64,000 nucleotides of DNA from Amycolatopsis sacchari. GTDB lineage: Bacteria; Actinomycetota; Actinomycetes; Mycobacteriales; Pseudonocardiaceae. Location: NCBI RefSeq assembly GCF_900114035.1, contig NZ_FORP01000012.1:153315-217314 (forward strand), read 5' to 3'. Shown here in pieces: positions 53,336-61,728 of the stretch (the stretch's first letter is position 1; each line of letters starts with the position of its first letter). Under the pieces are notes generated by a model. The model saw nothing but the letters and a program-made list of their open reading frames with translations. It ran no database searches and was not told where the DNA came from. The position numbers were made by a program, and so were the translations under genes.

Positions 53336-54361
53336 ATGAGGCTTTCCGTGCTGGACCGGTCGCGCACGCGCGAGGGGGCGAGCCACGCGGACGCGTTGCG
53401 CGACACCGTCGAGTTCGCGAAGCAGGCCGAAGCGCTGGGCTACCACCGGTTCTGGGTGTCCGAGCACCACAGCGTGCCCGGCGTGGCGGGATCCGCGCCG
53501 ACCGTCCTCGCGGCCGCCGTCGCCGCCGCCACCGAGCAGATCCGGGTCGGGACCGGCGGCGTGATGCTGCCCAACCACCGCCCGCTCGTCGTCGCCGAGC
53601 AGTTCGGCGTGCTGGAGTCGCTGTTCCCCGGGCGCATCGACATGGGGCTCGGCCGCTCGGTCGGGTTCACCGGCGGGGTCCGCCGCGCGCTCGGCCACGA
53701 CAAGGACGACGCCGACCGGTTCGGCGAGCAGGTCCGGGAACTGCTGGGCTTCCTCGACGGGACCCAGCGCGCCTTCCCCGGCGTGCACGCGTTCCCGGCC
53801 GAGGGGCTCCGCGTGCCGCCGTTCCTGCTGGCCACCGGCTCCGGCGCGGACCTCGCCGCCGAGCTGGGCCTGCCGCTGGTGATCGGGGCCGTGCGCGGCG
53901 AGCAGCGGATGCTGGACGCCATCGGCCGGTACCGGGAGAACTTCCGCCCGTCGTCCTGGTCGCCGTACCCGTACGTCGTCGTGTCGGTCACGGCGGCCGC
54001 CGCGGAGACCGCCGAGCAGGCCGAACGGCTGCTGGTGCCGGAGGCGTGGTCGGCCGCCTACTCCCGCACGCACGGGGTGTTCCCGCCGCTGCTGCCGGCC
54101 GAGGAGGTCCTCGCGCTGGACATGTCCGAGCGCGAACGCCGCCTGTTCACCGAGGCGATGCGCGGGCAGATCCGGGGCACCGCCGAGGAAGCCGCGCGCG
54201 AGCTGCGCGCGCTGGCCGAGCGGTCGGGCGCCGACGAGATCCTGCTGACCACCAGCACCTACGACCGGGCCGAGATGCTCGACTCCTACTCGCGGCTCGC
54301 GGACAGCTTCCTGAGCCGGACCGCCACCACGGCGAACACCACGATCGTCAGCCAGATGTAG
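53336..54361 (+). CDS. luciferase-family oxidoreductase, group 1 (MsnO8/TIGR03558 type)
   Basis: 341-aa LLM-fold flavoprotein with LSVLDRSRTREGASHADAL at the N-terminus, GYHRFWVSEHHSVPGVAGSA near residue 40, VGTGGVMLPNHRPLVVAEQF and GRIDMGLGRSVGF. These are diagnostic of the group 1 FMN luciferase-like family. Substrate unknown. Its last 76 bases overlap the convergent AftC-like gene, where the C-terminal ~25 residues are antisense to that gene's C-terminal transmembrane coding. Confidence 0.88.
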   Translation: MRLSVLDRSRTREGASHADALRDTVEFAKQAEALGYHRFWVSEHHSVPGVAGSAPTVLAAAVAAATEQIRVGTGGVMLPNHRPLVVAEQFGVLESLFPGRIDMGLGRSVGFTGGVRRALGHDKDDADRFGEQVRELLGFLDGTQRAFPGVHAFPAEGLRVPPFLLATGSGADLAAELGLPLVIGAVRGEQRMLDAIGRYRENFRPSSWSPYPYVVVSVTAAAAETAEQAERLLVPEAWSAAYSRTHGVFPPLLPAEEVLALDMSERERRLFTEAMRGQIRGTAEEAARELRALAERSGADEILLTTSTYDRAEMLDSYSRLADSFLSRTATTANTTIVSQM

Positions 54362-55545
54362 GCGTTGTGGTAGAGGAAGCCGAGGCCGTGCCAGTCGGGG
54401 AAGTCGAGCACGGTGCCGTGCTCGACGCCGAGTAGCGGCAGCACGTTGCCGGACACGAGGAACGCCGTGACGACGAGCGCGAGCCACGCCCCCCACGCCC
54501 GCGGCCGCAGCGAGGCGTCGAGCAGGCACACCAGCAGCGCGCCGAGCCACACCCAGTGGTGCACCCAGCTGTAGGGCGAGACGAGCGTCGTCGCCAGGCC
54601 GCACAGCACCACCGCGAGCAGCTCCTGGCGGCCGAACGACAGGCGCCGCGCGAGCCACAGGCACAGCAGCGCGAGCGCCACCGCCGCGAGGAACCACACG
54701 ACCTTCCAGCCGCCGCCCAGTCCGATGTCCCGGGCGAACATGCCGCGCAGCGACTCGTTCGAGGGGTTCTCCGGCACGCCCACGCGCGTGGGGTCGGCGA
54801 AGGCGCCGGACCAGTACGTCTTCGAGTCGTGCGGGAGCACCAGGAACCCGAGCACGACGGTGCCGACGAGCGACGCGGCCGACACCGCCGCCGCCCGGTA
54901 CCGCCGCGTGAACAGGAAGTACCCGATGAAGAAGGCCGGGGTCAGCTTGATGCCGGCCGCGATGCCGGTGAGCACGCCCTTGCCGCGGAACGAGTCCGGC
55001 AGCAGCGCGTCGACCAGCACCAGCGCCATCAGCGCGAGGTTGACCTGCCCGAACGCCATCGTCTCGCGCACCGGCTCGCACCACAGCAGCAGGGCCGAGA
55101 CGGGCAGGCTGAACACGACGAGCCGCAGGTCGCGGCGGTAGTTCAGCAGCGCGAGCGCGGCCCACACGGCGACCGCCAGCACGAGGAAGTTCCCGATGCC
55201 GCCCACGTAGGAGAAGGCGACCCCGGTGATCTTCGCCAGCGGCGCGAACAGCAGCGCCGAGAACGGGGTGTAGACGAACTCCCACTCGCCGCGGGTGTGG
55301 CCGAGCAGCGGCGTGTCGTACACCGACGTGCCGTCGAGCACGCGTTCCCCGGCGATGCGGTACACGCCGAGGTCGAGCAGGTGCAGGTGGCTGCCCACGT
55401 CCTCGAGCAGCTCCTTGAGGAACCAGCCCCCGGCGAGCACGCCCAGCACGAGGATCGCCCAGAAGGCCGGTGCGGGCAGCACTCGCCTCTCCGGGGCCGA
55501 GGGCGACGGCGCGGCTGCCGGAGCCTCGACGGCGGATGACGACAC
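54286..55545 (-). CDS. GT87 family polyprenyl-phosphate-dependent glycosyltransferase (AftC-like)
   Basis: 419-aa GT-C-fold integral membrane glycosyltransferase with about ten hydrophobic segments. The first periplasmic loop after TM1 contains the acidic HLHLLDLGVYRIAGERVLDG with the catalytic Asp, and GFAFGQVNLAL-like AFGQVNLALMALVLVD and GIAAGIKLTPAFFIGYF further in are GT87 (DUF2029) signatures. Sitting between msrB and a TAP-like lipoprotein, as Rv2673 does in M. tuberculosis, it is probably the AftC-type arabinofuranosyltransferase that branches arabinan. A mannosyltransferase of PimE type is the alternative. Confidence 0.82.
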   Translation of the reverse strand: MSSSAVEAPAAAPSPSAPERRVLPAPAFWAILVLGVLAGGWFLKELLEDVGSHLHLLDLGVYRIAGERVLDGTSVYDTPLLGHTRGEWEFVYTPFSALLFAPLAKITGVAFSYVGGIGNFLVLAVAVWAALALLNYRRDLRLVVFSLPVSALLLWCEPVRETMAFGQVNLALMALVLVDALLPDSFRGKGVLTGIAAGIKLTPAFFIGYFLFTRRYRAAAVSAASLVGTVVLGFLVLPHDSKTYWSGAFADPTRVGVPENPSNESLRGMFARDIGLGGGWKVVWFLAAVALALLCLWLARRLSFGRQELLAVVLCGLATTLVSPYSWVHHWVWLGALLVCLLDASLRPRAWGAWLALVVTAFLVSGNVLPLLGVEHGTVLDFPDWHGLGFLYHNAYIWLTIVVFAVVAVRLRKLSASRE

Positions 55546-55612
55546 GGCTTACCCCCAGTGTGGGACTTGACCAATGGCGACTGCCAAGCGTAACGGCAGA
55601 CGGCGACCGCTC

Positions 55613-57175
55613 CTAGGCGGGGCAGAGCGTGCCGTTCGCGGGCACCCTTCCGTCCACGAGGAATGCCCGCACGACCTCGCCCACGCAGGGGGAACCCAGC
55701 GCCCCGTGCCCCGCGCCCTGCCACGAGACCCGCACCGCGCTCGTCATCTGCTGGGCCGCGCGCGTCGTGCCGGTTTCCGGCGTGACCGGGTCGGCCTTCG
55801 TGCTCGTCACCAGAACGGGTGGCAGCCCGGCGACTCCGAGTGACGGCAGCGCTTCGGTGCGTCCCGGCCACGGCAGGCACCACAGGAGGCGTTGCGTGAC
55901 GAGCCCGCCGAACAGCGGGGAGCGCTGCCGGAGGGTCTCGGTCAGCGTGCTGACCTGGTTCACCGGGAGCCGGGTGGTGCTGTCGTTGCACAGGGTCGCG
56001 AGCGCCGCGTCGAGCCTGGACGGCGCCAGCGGTGAGCCGTTGAGCAGCGGCGCGACGAACGCGGCCAGCGGGGTGGCGTTGCCGGTGCGGGCGGACTGGA
56101 TTGCGTTCGCCAGCTCCGGCCAGCGCGTCCGGTCCGCGAGCCCGGCGAGGACCGCGTTGAGCGCGACACCCGGCCCGAACTGCACCCCGTTCGCGAGCGT
56201 CGGCGGCGCCGCGCGCACCTGGTTCAGCAGTGCGGTGACGACGCCTGCGGCGTCCTTGCCCAGGGGGCAGCCGCGCGCCGCGCAGTCGGCGCCGAACGCT
56301 TCGAGCGCGGCCTGCTGCGCCGCCGCGAGTTCACCCAGGACGGTGCCGGGATCGCTGGACGGGTCGGGCATGCCGTCCAGCACCACGCGGCCGACCCGGC
56401 CGGGGTAACGGTCGGCGTACGCGGTCACCACGTCGGCGGCTTCCCCGCGGGCGAGCACGTTCAGCTTGGGCACGCCCAGGTCCTCGCGGACGCGGTCGAG
56501 GTCGCCGGCCGTGCGCCAGCTGTCCAGCGCCTGCTGGGTGCTGCCCAGCTCGATCGCGCACTGCTGCCCCGCCCGGCGCGCCGCGTCGAGCACGGTCTCC
56601 AGCTCGCCGCCCGCCGGGTCCTGGGAGAGCAGCGCGCCCCGCACGTCGCTCGGCACGCAGCCGACCGGGTCGGACTCGCCCGTGCCGCGGCGGTCGACGC
56701 CGACGAGGGAGAACCGCTGCAGCAGCGCGGGGGGCACGAGCGCCGCCAGGTGCGCGGCGTAGAGCGTGCCGCTCTCGCCGTCGATGTCGTTGAGCACCAC
56801 CAGCGGGATCGGGCCGTCGCCCGCCTTGAGCACCGCGATGCGGGTCTGCACGCGGCCGGGCAGGTCGGGCGCGTCGAGCACCGACTGCACCTCGCCGCAG
56901 CTGAACCGGAGCGAGGCGGGCACCGCGGGGGGTTCCAGGCGGGCGCGCACCTGGGCGTCGCAGTCCGCCCAGTCGATCGACGGGGCCTGCGGGTCGGTCA
57001 GCGGTGGCAGCGGCACGGCCTGCGTCGTGCTCACCGGGCTCGACGCGGCGGGCTCGTCGTTCTCCACCACCGCCGGGCGCTGCGAGGGCCCCGCCGTGCA
57101 CCCGGCGACCAGACCGGGCACCAGTACGGCGAGCAGCAGCAGGAAAGGCCGGCGGAGCAAGACGGATCCCCTCAT
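55613..57175 (-). CDS. TAP-like alpha/beta-hydrolase lipoprotein lacking the nucleophile Ser
   Basis: 520-aa exported lipoprotein (lipobox GLVAGC, Cys26) with an alpha/beta-hydrolase fold and C-terminal TAP-like domain, as in tripeptidyl aminopeptidases. Oxyanion strand GVDRRGTGESDPVGC and the Asp462 (KADPVTP) and His490 (GAGHGALG) of the triad are present. At the nucleophile elbow the sequence reads NVLARGEAADV, giving Gly244 where GxSxG should place Ser. The helix after it (DRYPGRVGRVVLDGMPDP) is well conserved. It is therefore either inactive or uses another mechanism. From memory the mycobacterial counterpart is Rv2672. It lies 67 bases upstream of the AftC-like gene on the same strand. 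Confidence 0.85.
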   Translation of the reverse strand: MRGSVLLRRPFLLLLAVLVPGLVAGCTAGPSQRPAVVENDEPAASSPVSTTQAVPLPPLTDPQAPSIDWADCDAQVRARLEPPAVPASLRFSCGEVQSVLDAPDLPGRVQTRIAVLKAGDGPIPLVVLNDIDGESGTLYAAHLAALVPPALLQRFSLVGVDRRGTGESDPVGCVPSDVRGALLSQDPAGGELETVLDAARRAGQQCAIELGSTQQALDSWRTAGDLDRVREDLGVPKLNVLARGEAADVVTAYADRYPGRVGRVVLDGMPDPSSDPGTVLGELAAAQQAALEAFGADCAARGCPLGKDAAGVVTALLNQVRAAPPTLANGVQFGPGVALNAVLAGLADRTRWPELANAIQSARTGNATPLAAFVAPLLNGSPLAPSRLDAALATLCNDSTTRLPVNQVSTLTETLRQRSPLFGGLVTQRLLWCLPWPGRTEALPSLGVAGLPPVLVTSTKADPVTPETGTTRAAQQMTSAVRVSWQGAGHGALGSPCVGEVVRAFLVDGRVPANGTLCPA

Positions 57176-57233
57176 CCTTCGTCGCGTTCTGCTCCGACCT
57201 TCGCACGCCGCCGGTGAGCGGCGGGTAAGCGGG

Positions 57234-58313
57234 TCAGGGTAGCCGGACCTCGCCCTTGAACACCGCGTCGAGGTCGTAGCGGACGGGTTCGTCGAGCTGC
57301 GCGTAACCACACGAGGCGGGCTCGCGGTCGGGGCGCCAGCGGACGAACTGCGCGGTGTGCCGGAAGCGCGCGGGATGACCGCCTTCGGTGTGCTCGTAGG
57401 CCACCTCGACCACCCGTTCCGGGCGCAACGGCACCCACGCCGCTTCGGTGCTCCGCCAGCGCGTGATGCCACCGGGCAGCCGCTGCCCCTCCACCGGGCG
57501 GTCGCCGAGCCACGGGTGCTCGCCCTCGGTGATCAGGTCGGCGAGCTCCCCGGCGAGTTCGCGGCGGCGGGCGACGGGGAACGAGCCGACTACGCCGACG
57601 TGGTGCAGCACGCCGTTGTCGTCGTAGAGCCCGAGCAGGAGGGAGCCGACGGCCTGTCCCGGCTCCGAATCCTTGTGCCACCGCAGGCCCGCCACGACGC
57701 AGTCCGCGGTGCGGGTGTGCTTGTACTTGGCCATCACGCGTTTGCCCGGCGCGTACGGCTCGTCGAGCGGCTTGCCGATGACGCCGTCCAGCCCGGCCCC
57801 CTCGAACAGCGTGAACCAGTCGCGCGCCACGGCGGCGTCCGTCGTCGCGGGCGTGATGCCGAGGCCGCCACCCACCAGTTCCTCCAGCCGGGGCCTGCGG
57901 GCGCTCGTCGGTTCGTCCACAAAGGACTCACTGCCGAGCGCGAGCAGGTCGAAGGCGACGAACGTGGCGGGGGTCTGCTCGGCGAGCAGCGTGATCCGGC
58001 TGGCCGCCGGGTGGATGCGCTCGGTGAGCGCGTCGAAGTCCAGCCTGCCCCCTCGGGCGACGACGAGTTCGCCGTCCAGCACGACCTGCTCCGGCAGTAC
58101 CGCCGTCAGCTGCGTCAGCATCTCGGGGAAGTAGCGGTTGAGCGGTTTCCCGGCCCGTGACTGGAGCGTCAGCTCGTCCCCGTCGCGGAAGACGAGGCAG
58201 CGGAACCCGTCCCACTTGGGCTCGAACAGCCACCCGGCCTCGTCGGGGATCTGCTTCGCCGGACGGGCGAGCATCGGCTGGATCGGCGGCGACAGCGGCA
58301 GCATGCCGGCCAT
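57234..58313 (-). CDS. ligC: ATP-dependent DNA ligase, LigC type
   Basis: 359-aa minimal ATP-dependent ligase. The adenylation motif EPKWDGFRCLVF (nucleophile Lys33), motif III FVAFDLLALG, motif IV GLDGVIGKPLD and motif V MAKYKHTRTADCVV are in order, followed by an OB-fold domain from about 200. No polymerase, nuclease or BRCT domain is attached. LigC enzymes support alternative end joining and repair in mycobacteria. Paired in this window with a stand-alone POL protein at 51267. Confidence 0.9.
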   Translation of the reverse strand: MAGMLPLSPPIQPMLARPAKQIPDEAGWLFEPKWDGFRCLVFRDGDELTLQSRAGKPLNRYFPEMLTQLTAVLPEQVVLDGELVVARGGRLDFDALTERIHPAASRITLLAEQTPATFVAFDLLALGSESFVDEPTSARRPRLEELVGGGLGITPATTDAAVARDWFTLFEGAGLDGVIGKPLDEPYAPGKRVMAKYKHTRTADCVVAGLRWHKDSEPGQAVGSLLLGLYDDNGVLHHVGVVGSFPVARRRELAGELADLITEGEHPWLGDRPVEGQRLPGGITRWRSTEAAWVPLRPERVVEVAYEHTEGGHPARFRHTAQFVRWRPDREPASCGYAQLDEPVRYDLDAVFKGEVRLP

Positions 58314-58319
58314 TCTGCC

Positions 58320-58844
58320 TCAGCGCGGCAGCGGGAGCGTGCGTTCGAAGAACACCAGCGGGCCCTGCAGCGGGTCCTCGTAGAGTTCCTGGAAGCGGAA
58401 CCCGAGCGCGCGGACCAGGCCGATCGAGGCCGCGTTGTCCGCGGCGATGGTCGCGTAGACGCTGGAGGCGTCGCCGGTCGAATACGCCCAGTCGGTGAGG
58501 GCGCGGATCGCCTCGGTGGCGTAGCCGCGGCGCCGGTGGGCGGGCAGGACCTCGTAACCCAGCTCGACCACGCCGAGTTCGTCGGGCGGGTGGTGGAACC
58601 CGGCTTCGCCGACCAGTTCACGGGTTTCGCGCAGCACGAGCGCGCGGGAGAGCCACGGCGAGGCGGCCGGGTCCTCGCGGACGGCGGCGAGGTTCTCCTC
58701 CGCGGGGAGGATGTCGAGCCAGTCGTCGCTCACGGCCGCCTGGAGCTCCGCGGCGAGCCCGGCGGTGTCCCGCCCGACGGCGAGCCGCAGCGCGTGCTCG
58801 GACAACTCCACCAGGTCCAGGCGCGCGGACCGGAGAGCGGGCAT
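58320..58844 (-). CDS. GNAT-family N-acetyltransferase (RimJ/RimL-like)
   Basis: 174-aa acetyltransferase. It has GEAGFHHPPDELGVVELGYE, the acetyl-CoA loop LPAHRRRGYATEAIRALTDWA and VYATIAADNAASIGLVRALGF, the GNAT motifs of the ribosomal-protein or small-molecule acetylating class. The ATG at 58844 precedes MPALRSARLDLVEL; nothing upstream resembles the family. It ends seven bases before the ligC start on the same strand. Substrate unknown. Confidence 0.87.
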   Translation of the reverse strand: MPALRSARLDLVELSEHALRLAVGRDTAGLAAELQAAVSDDWLDILPAEENLAAVREDPAASPWLSRALVLRETRELVGEAGFHHPPDELGVVELGYEVLPAHRRRGYATEAIRALTDWAYSTGDASSVYATIAADNAASIGLVRALGFRFQELYEDPLQGPLVFFERTLPLPR

Positions 58845-58928
58845 GCCTTGAGCGTAAGCGGGCTTCCCGCGAACGCCGCCGCCGGCTGCTCTTGATCTCC
58901 AGTCCGCTGGAGGTTTTACGGTCGGCGC

Positions 58929-59387
58929 ATGGCACTGAGGGAGTATTCGCAGGAGGAGCTGGCCGCGCAGCCGATCGGCGCGTGGACGGGGGAGGCGTAC
59001 CGGCGCGTGGTGGGTGCGCTGCGCGCGCAGCTGGCCGTCGAGGACCTCACCCAGCCGCACTGGTGGACGCTCAACCACGTCGCGGGCGCTCCCGGCCGGT
59101 GGACCCGCGCGACGCTGGTCGAACGGCTGGCGAAGTACGAGGACCTCGGGATCGACTTCGACGACGTGTTCGACGACCTCGTGGCGCGGGGCTGGCTGGT
59201 CGAAACCCCGGAGGGCATGACGTTGACGGAGGCGGGAGAAGCGGGACGGCGGCGGGCCGAGGAGCGCAACCTGCGGGTGCACCGGCAGATGCACGAGGGC
59301 ATCGACACCGCCGACTTCGTGACCACCGTCAACGTCCTGCGCCGCCTGGTCGCGAACCTCGGCGGGGACGGCGACCTGCCCGGCTGA
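58929..59387 (+). CDS. MarR-like winged-helix protein
   Basis: 152-aa protein. WWTLNHVAGAPGRWTRATLV, ERLAKYEDLGIDFDDVFDDL and GWLVETPEGMTLTEAGEA read as a winged helix of MarR type with the usual wing and C-terminal dimerisation helix. Likely a transcriptional regulator or winged-helix-only relative. Divergent from the acetyltransferase gene (84 bp) and ending two bases before the convergent reductase stop. Confidence 0.8.
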   Translation: MALREYSQEELAAQPIGAWTGEAYRRVVGALRAQLAVEDLTQPHWWTLNHVAGAPGRWTRATLVERLAKYEDLGIDFDDVFDDLVARGWLVETPEGMTLTEAGEAGRRRAEERNLRVHRQMHEGIDTADFVTTVNVLRRLVANLGGDGDLPG

Positions 59388-59389
59388 GC

Positions 59390-60136
59390 CTAGGCGGCCT
59401 TCCGGTACCGCAGCATGGAAAAGCCGTCCTCGTAGAGGATCGACTCCAGCTGGAGGCGGTGGGGCTCGCTCGCCGTGCGGCCCATCGCGATGCGGGGGCC
59501 TGCCGCCCCGGCCAGCACCGGGGCGACGGTGAGGCACAGCTGGTCCACCAGGTCCTCCGCGATCAGCTCGCCGAACAGGTGCGGCCCGCCTTCGCAGTCG
59601 ATCCGCCGCAGGCCGCGGGCGGACAGTTCCTTCAGCGCGGCCGTGAGGTCGATCATCTGCTCGCCCGCGATCAGCACGTCCGCCCCGGCCTCGGCGAGCG
59701 CGGCCCGGCGGTCCTCCGGCGCGGCGGCGGTCGTGATGACGATCGGCGGCACCTTGGTGTCGGTGAACAGCGCCGAGGACGGGTCGATCCGCGCGCTGCC
59801 GCTGACGACGGCGATCGGCGGCAGGTCGGACAGCCCGAGGCGGCGGCGCCGGGCCTGCCGCTCGGGGTTGGTGCGCGCGCCCCGGTACCCCTCGGCACGC
59901 GCCGTGCCCGCGCCGACGAGCACCACGTCGGCGAGGTCGCGGCCGAGCAGGAAGATCCGCTTGTCCGCGGGGGAGGACAGGCCCTCGGACGCGTCGTCGA
60001 GGGTGGCGGCGCCGTCGGCGGAGGCGACGAAGTTCACCTGCACCCACGGCCGGTCGAGGTCCCGCGGGTAGCCGTAGAGCCGCTCCAGGTCGTCGTCGGT
60101 CACGTCGTCGAGTGGGGTCGGCCACAGCATGCGCAT
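59390..60136 (-). CDS. RibD C-terminal-type pyrimidine reductase family protein
   Basis: 248-aa NADPH-dependent reductase resembling the RibD reductase/dihydrofolate-reductase fold. VQVNFVASADGAATLDDAS, DLADVVLVGAGTARAEGY and RRIDCEGGPHLFGELIAEDLVD are family landmarks. No deaminase domain is attached. Stand-alone members in actinobacteria may act in flavin or deazaflavin metabolism; the exact substrate is not known. The counterpart, from memory, is Rv2671, beside the zapE homologue as here. Divergent from zapE. Confidence 0.88.
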   Translation of the reverse strand: MRMLWPTPLDDVTDDDLERLYGYPRDLDRPWVQVNFVASADGAATLDDASEGLSSPADKRIFLLGRDLADVVLVGAGTARAEGYRGARTNPERQARRRRLGLSDLPPIAVVSGSARIDPSSALFTDTKVPPIVITTAAAPEDRRAALAEAGADVLIAGEQMIDLTAALKELSARGLRRIDCEGGPHLFGELIAEDLVDQLCLTVAPVLAGAAGPRIAMGRTASEPHRLQLESILYEDGFSMLRYRKAA

Positions 60137-60176
60137 GCCCGGAATCCTAGTGACCGCCCAGCACTACCCTCGGGCT

Positions 60177-61199
60177 ATGCACCTGACCGACCGCCGTCCC
60201 GAGATCAGCCCCGACGAGCTGATCTCGGCGCTCGTGCCGCCGCCGCGGTTCGACGCCGTCCGGTTCTCGACCTACATCCCGAACCCGGACGAGCCGAGCC
60301 AGGCGCAGGCGGTCGAGTCGTGCGAGGCCTTCGCCGCGCGGATCTCCGCGCGGTCGGGCAGGAAGTCCCGGTTCTTCGGGTTGTTCGGCGGCGGCGAGGA
60401 CGACGGCGGCAAGCAGGGGCTCTACCTCGACGGCGGGTTCGGTGTCGGCAAGACGCACCTGCTGGCTTCGACCTGGCATGCGGCGCCCGGGCCCAAGGCG
60501 TACGGCACGTTCGTGGAGCTGACGAACCTGGTCGGCGCGGTCGGGTTCGCCGAGGCGGTGCGGCGGCTGTCGGAGCACAAGCTGCTCGCGATCGACGAGT
60601 TCGAGCTGGACGACCCCGGTGACACGACGCTGGTGAGCCGCCTGCTGCGGGAGCTGACCGACGCGGGCGTGTACGTCGCGGCGACGTCGAACACGCTGCC
60701 CGACAAGCTGGGCGAGGGCCGGTTCGCGGCCGAGGACTTCCTGCGGGAGATCCAGTCCCTGTCCGCGCGGTTCTCCGTGACCCGCGTCGACGGCCCCGAC
60801 TACCGCCACCGCGGCCTGCCCGAACCGCCCCCGCCCGCCGACGACGCGGCGCTGGAGGAGTCCGCGGCCGCGCACGAGGGTTCGACGATCGACGACTTCG
60901 ACGCGTTGTGCGAGCACCTGGCGAGCCTGCACCCGTCCAAGTACGGGCGGCTCGTCGACGGCGTTTCGCTCGTGCACCTGCGGGGGGTGCACGCGGCGCC
61001 GGACCAGAACGTCGCGCTGCGCCTGGTCGCGTTCGCCGACCGGCTCTACGACCGGGCGATCCCGGTGCTCGCCTCGGGGCAGCCGCTTTCGCAGCTGTTC
61101 ACCGAGGAGATGCTGCAGGGGGGCTACCGGAAGAAGTACCTGCGCGCGGTGAGCCGGCTGATGGCGCTCGCGCGGGATGCGTCGCCAGCGACAGCGTGA
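60177..61199 (+). CDS. zapE: ZapE/AFG1-family ATPase
   Basis: 340-aa AAA-like P-loop ATPase. Walker A is GGFGVGKTHLL (Lys92), Walker B LLAIDEFELDD (Asp140/Glu141), and the sensor-like AATSNTLPDKLGEG follows; DFLREIQSLSARF and the C-terminal FADRLYDRAIPVLASGQPL are AFG1 features. In E. coli ZapE acts with the Z ring; in actinobacteria the role is less clear. The ATG at 60177 is 40 bases from the divergent reductase start. Its final 101 bases overlap the convergent PAP2 gene. Confidence 0.9.
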   Translation: MHLTDRRPEISPDELISALVPPPRFDAVRFSTYIPNPDEPSQAQAVESCEAFAARISARSGRKSRFFGLFGGGEDDGGKQGLYLDGGFGVGKTHLLASTWHAAPGPKAYGTFVELTNLVGAVGFAEAVRRLSEHKLLAIDEFELDDPGDTTLVSRLLRELTDAGVYVAATSNTLPDKLGEGRFAAEDFLREIQSLSARFSVTRVDGPDYRHRGLPEPPPPADDAALEESAAAHEGSTIDDFDALCEHLASLHPSKYGRLVDGVSLVHLRGVHAAPDQNVALRLVAFADRLYDRAIPVLASGQPLSQLFTEEMLQGGYRKKYLRAVSRLMALARDASPATA

Positions 61200-61707
61200 G
61201 CACGCACGCCACCGCGAAGCAGGTGCCGCCGACGACGTCGAGCGGGTAGTGGTAGCCGGAGCCGACGAGCCCGAACCCGGCCGCGACGGTCACGACGGCG
61301 GCGGCGGACACGGTGACCGCACGCGCGGTGCCCGGCCTGGCGAGCAGCACCAGCACGGTCAGCACCGAGACGAGGCCGACCGTGTGCCCGCTCGGGTAGG
61401 CGAGGTAGCTGCCGATGTGGTGGTCGAACAGCGGTTTGAGCAGCCACGTGTTGAGCGCCAGCGGCACGGTCGGCCCGGCGAGGCAGAGCAGGACCGCGGC
61501 CCGGTCGCGGCGCAGCGCCGACACGGCCACGGCGAGCGCGACGAGCGGGATCAGCACGTACGGTTCGGTCGGGCGCAGGAACAACGACAACAACTCAGGC
61601 AGCGCGCTCCCGTCGCCGCGGCCGCGCATGAGCGGTTCCGGTGACCAGACCCCGAGCACGACCACGACGGCCAGTGCCGTTGCCGCCGCGCCGATCCGTG
61701 CCTTCAC
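61099..61707 (-). CDS. PAP2-family membrane phosphatase
   Basis: 202-aa membrane phosphatase with about five hydrophobic segments. Motif 2 PSGHT and motif 3 GYHYPLDVVGG (His and Asp) are complete, while motif 1 is reduced to KPLFDHH instead of KxxxxxxRP. It probably dephosphorylates a polyprenyl or lipid phosphate on the outer membrane face. GTG start at 61707. The C-terminal 33 residues are basic/Pro-rich and are encoded antisense to zapE. Confidence 0.82.
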   Translation of the reverse strand: MKARIGAAATALAVVVVLGVWSPEPLMRGRGDGSALPELLSLFLRPTEPYVLIPLVALAVAVSALRRDRAAVLLCLAGPTVPLALNTWLLKPLFDHHIGSYLAYPSGHTVGLVSVLTVLVLLARPGTARAVTVSAAAVVTVAAGFGLVGSGYHYPLDVVGGTCFAVACVLTLSLATHPARAPSAGSPRAGTSSGSPPAASPR

Positions 61708-61728
61708 CGCCGCCAGGATACTGACGCC

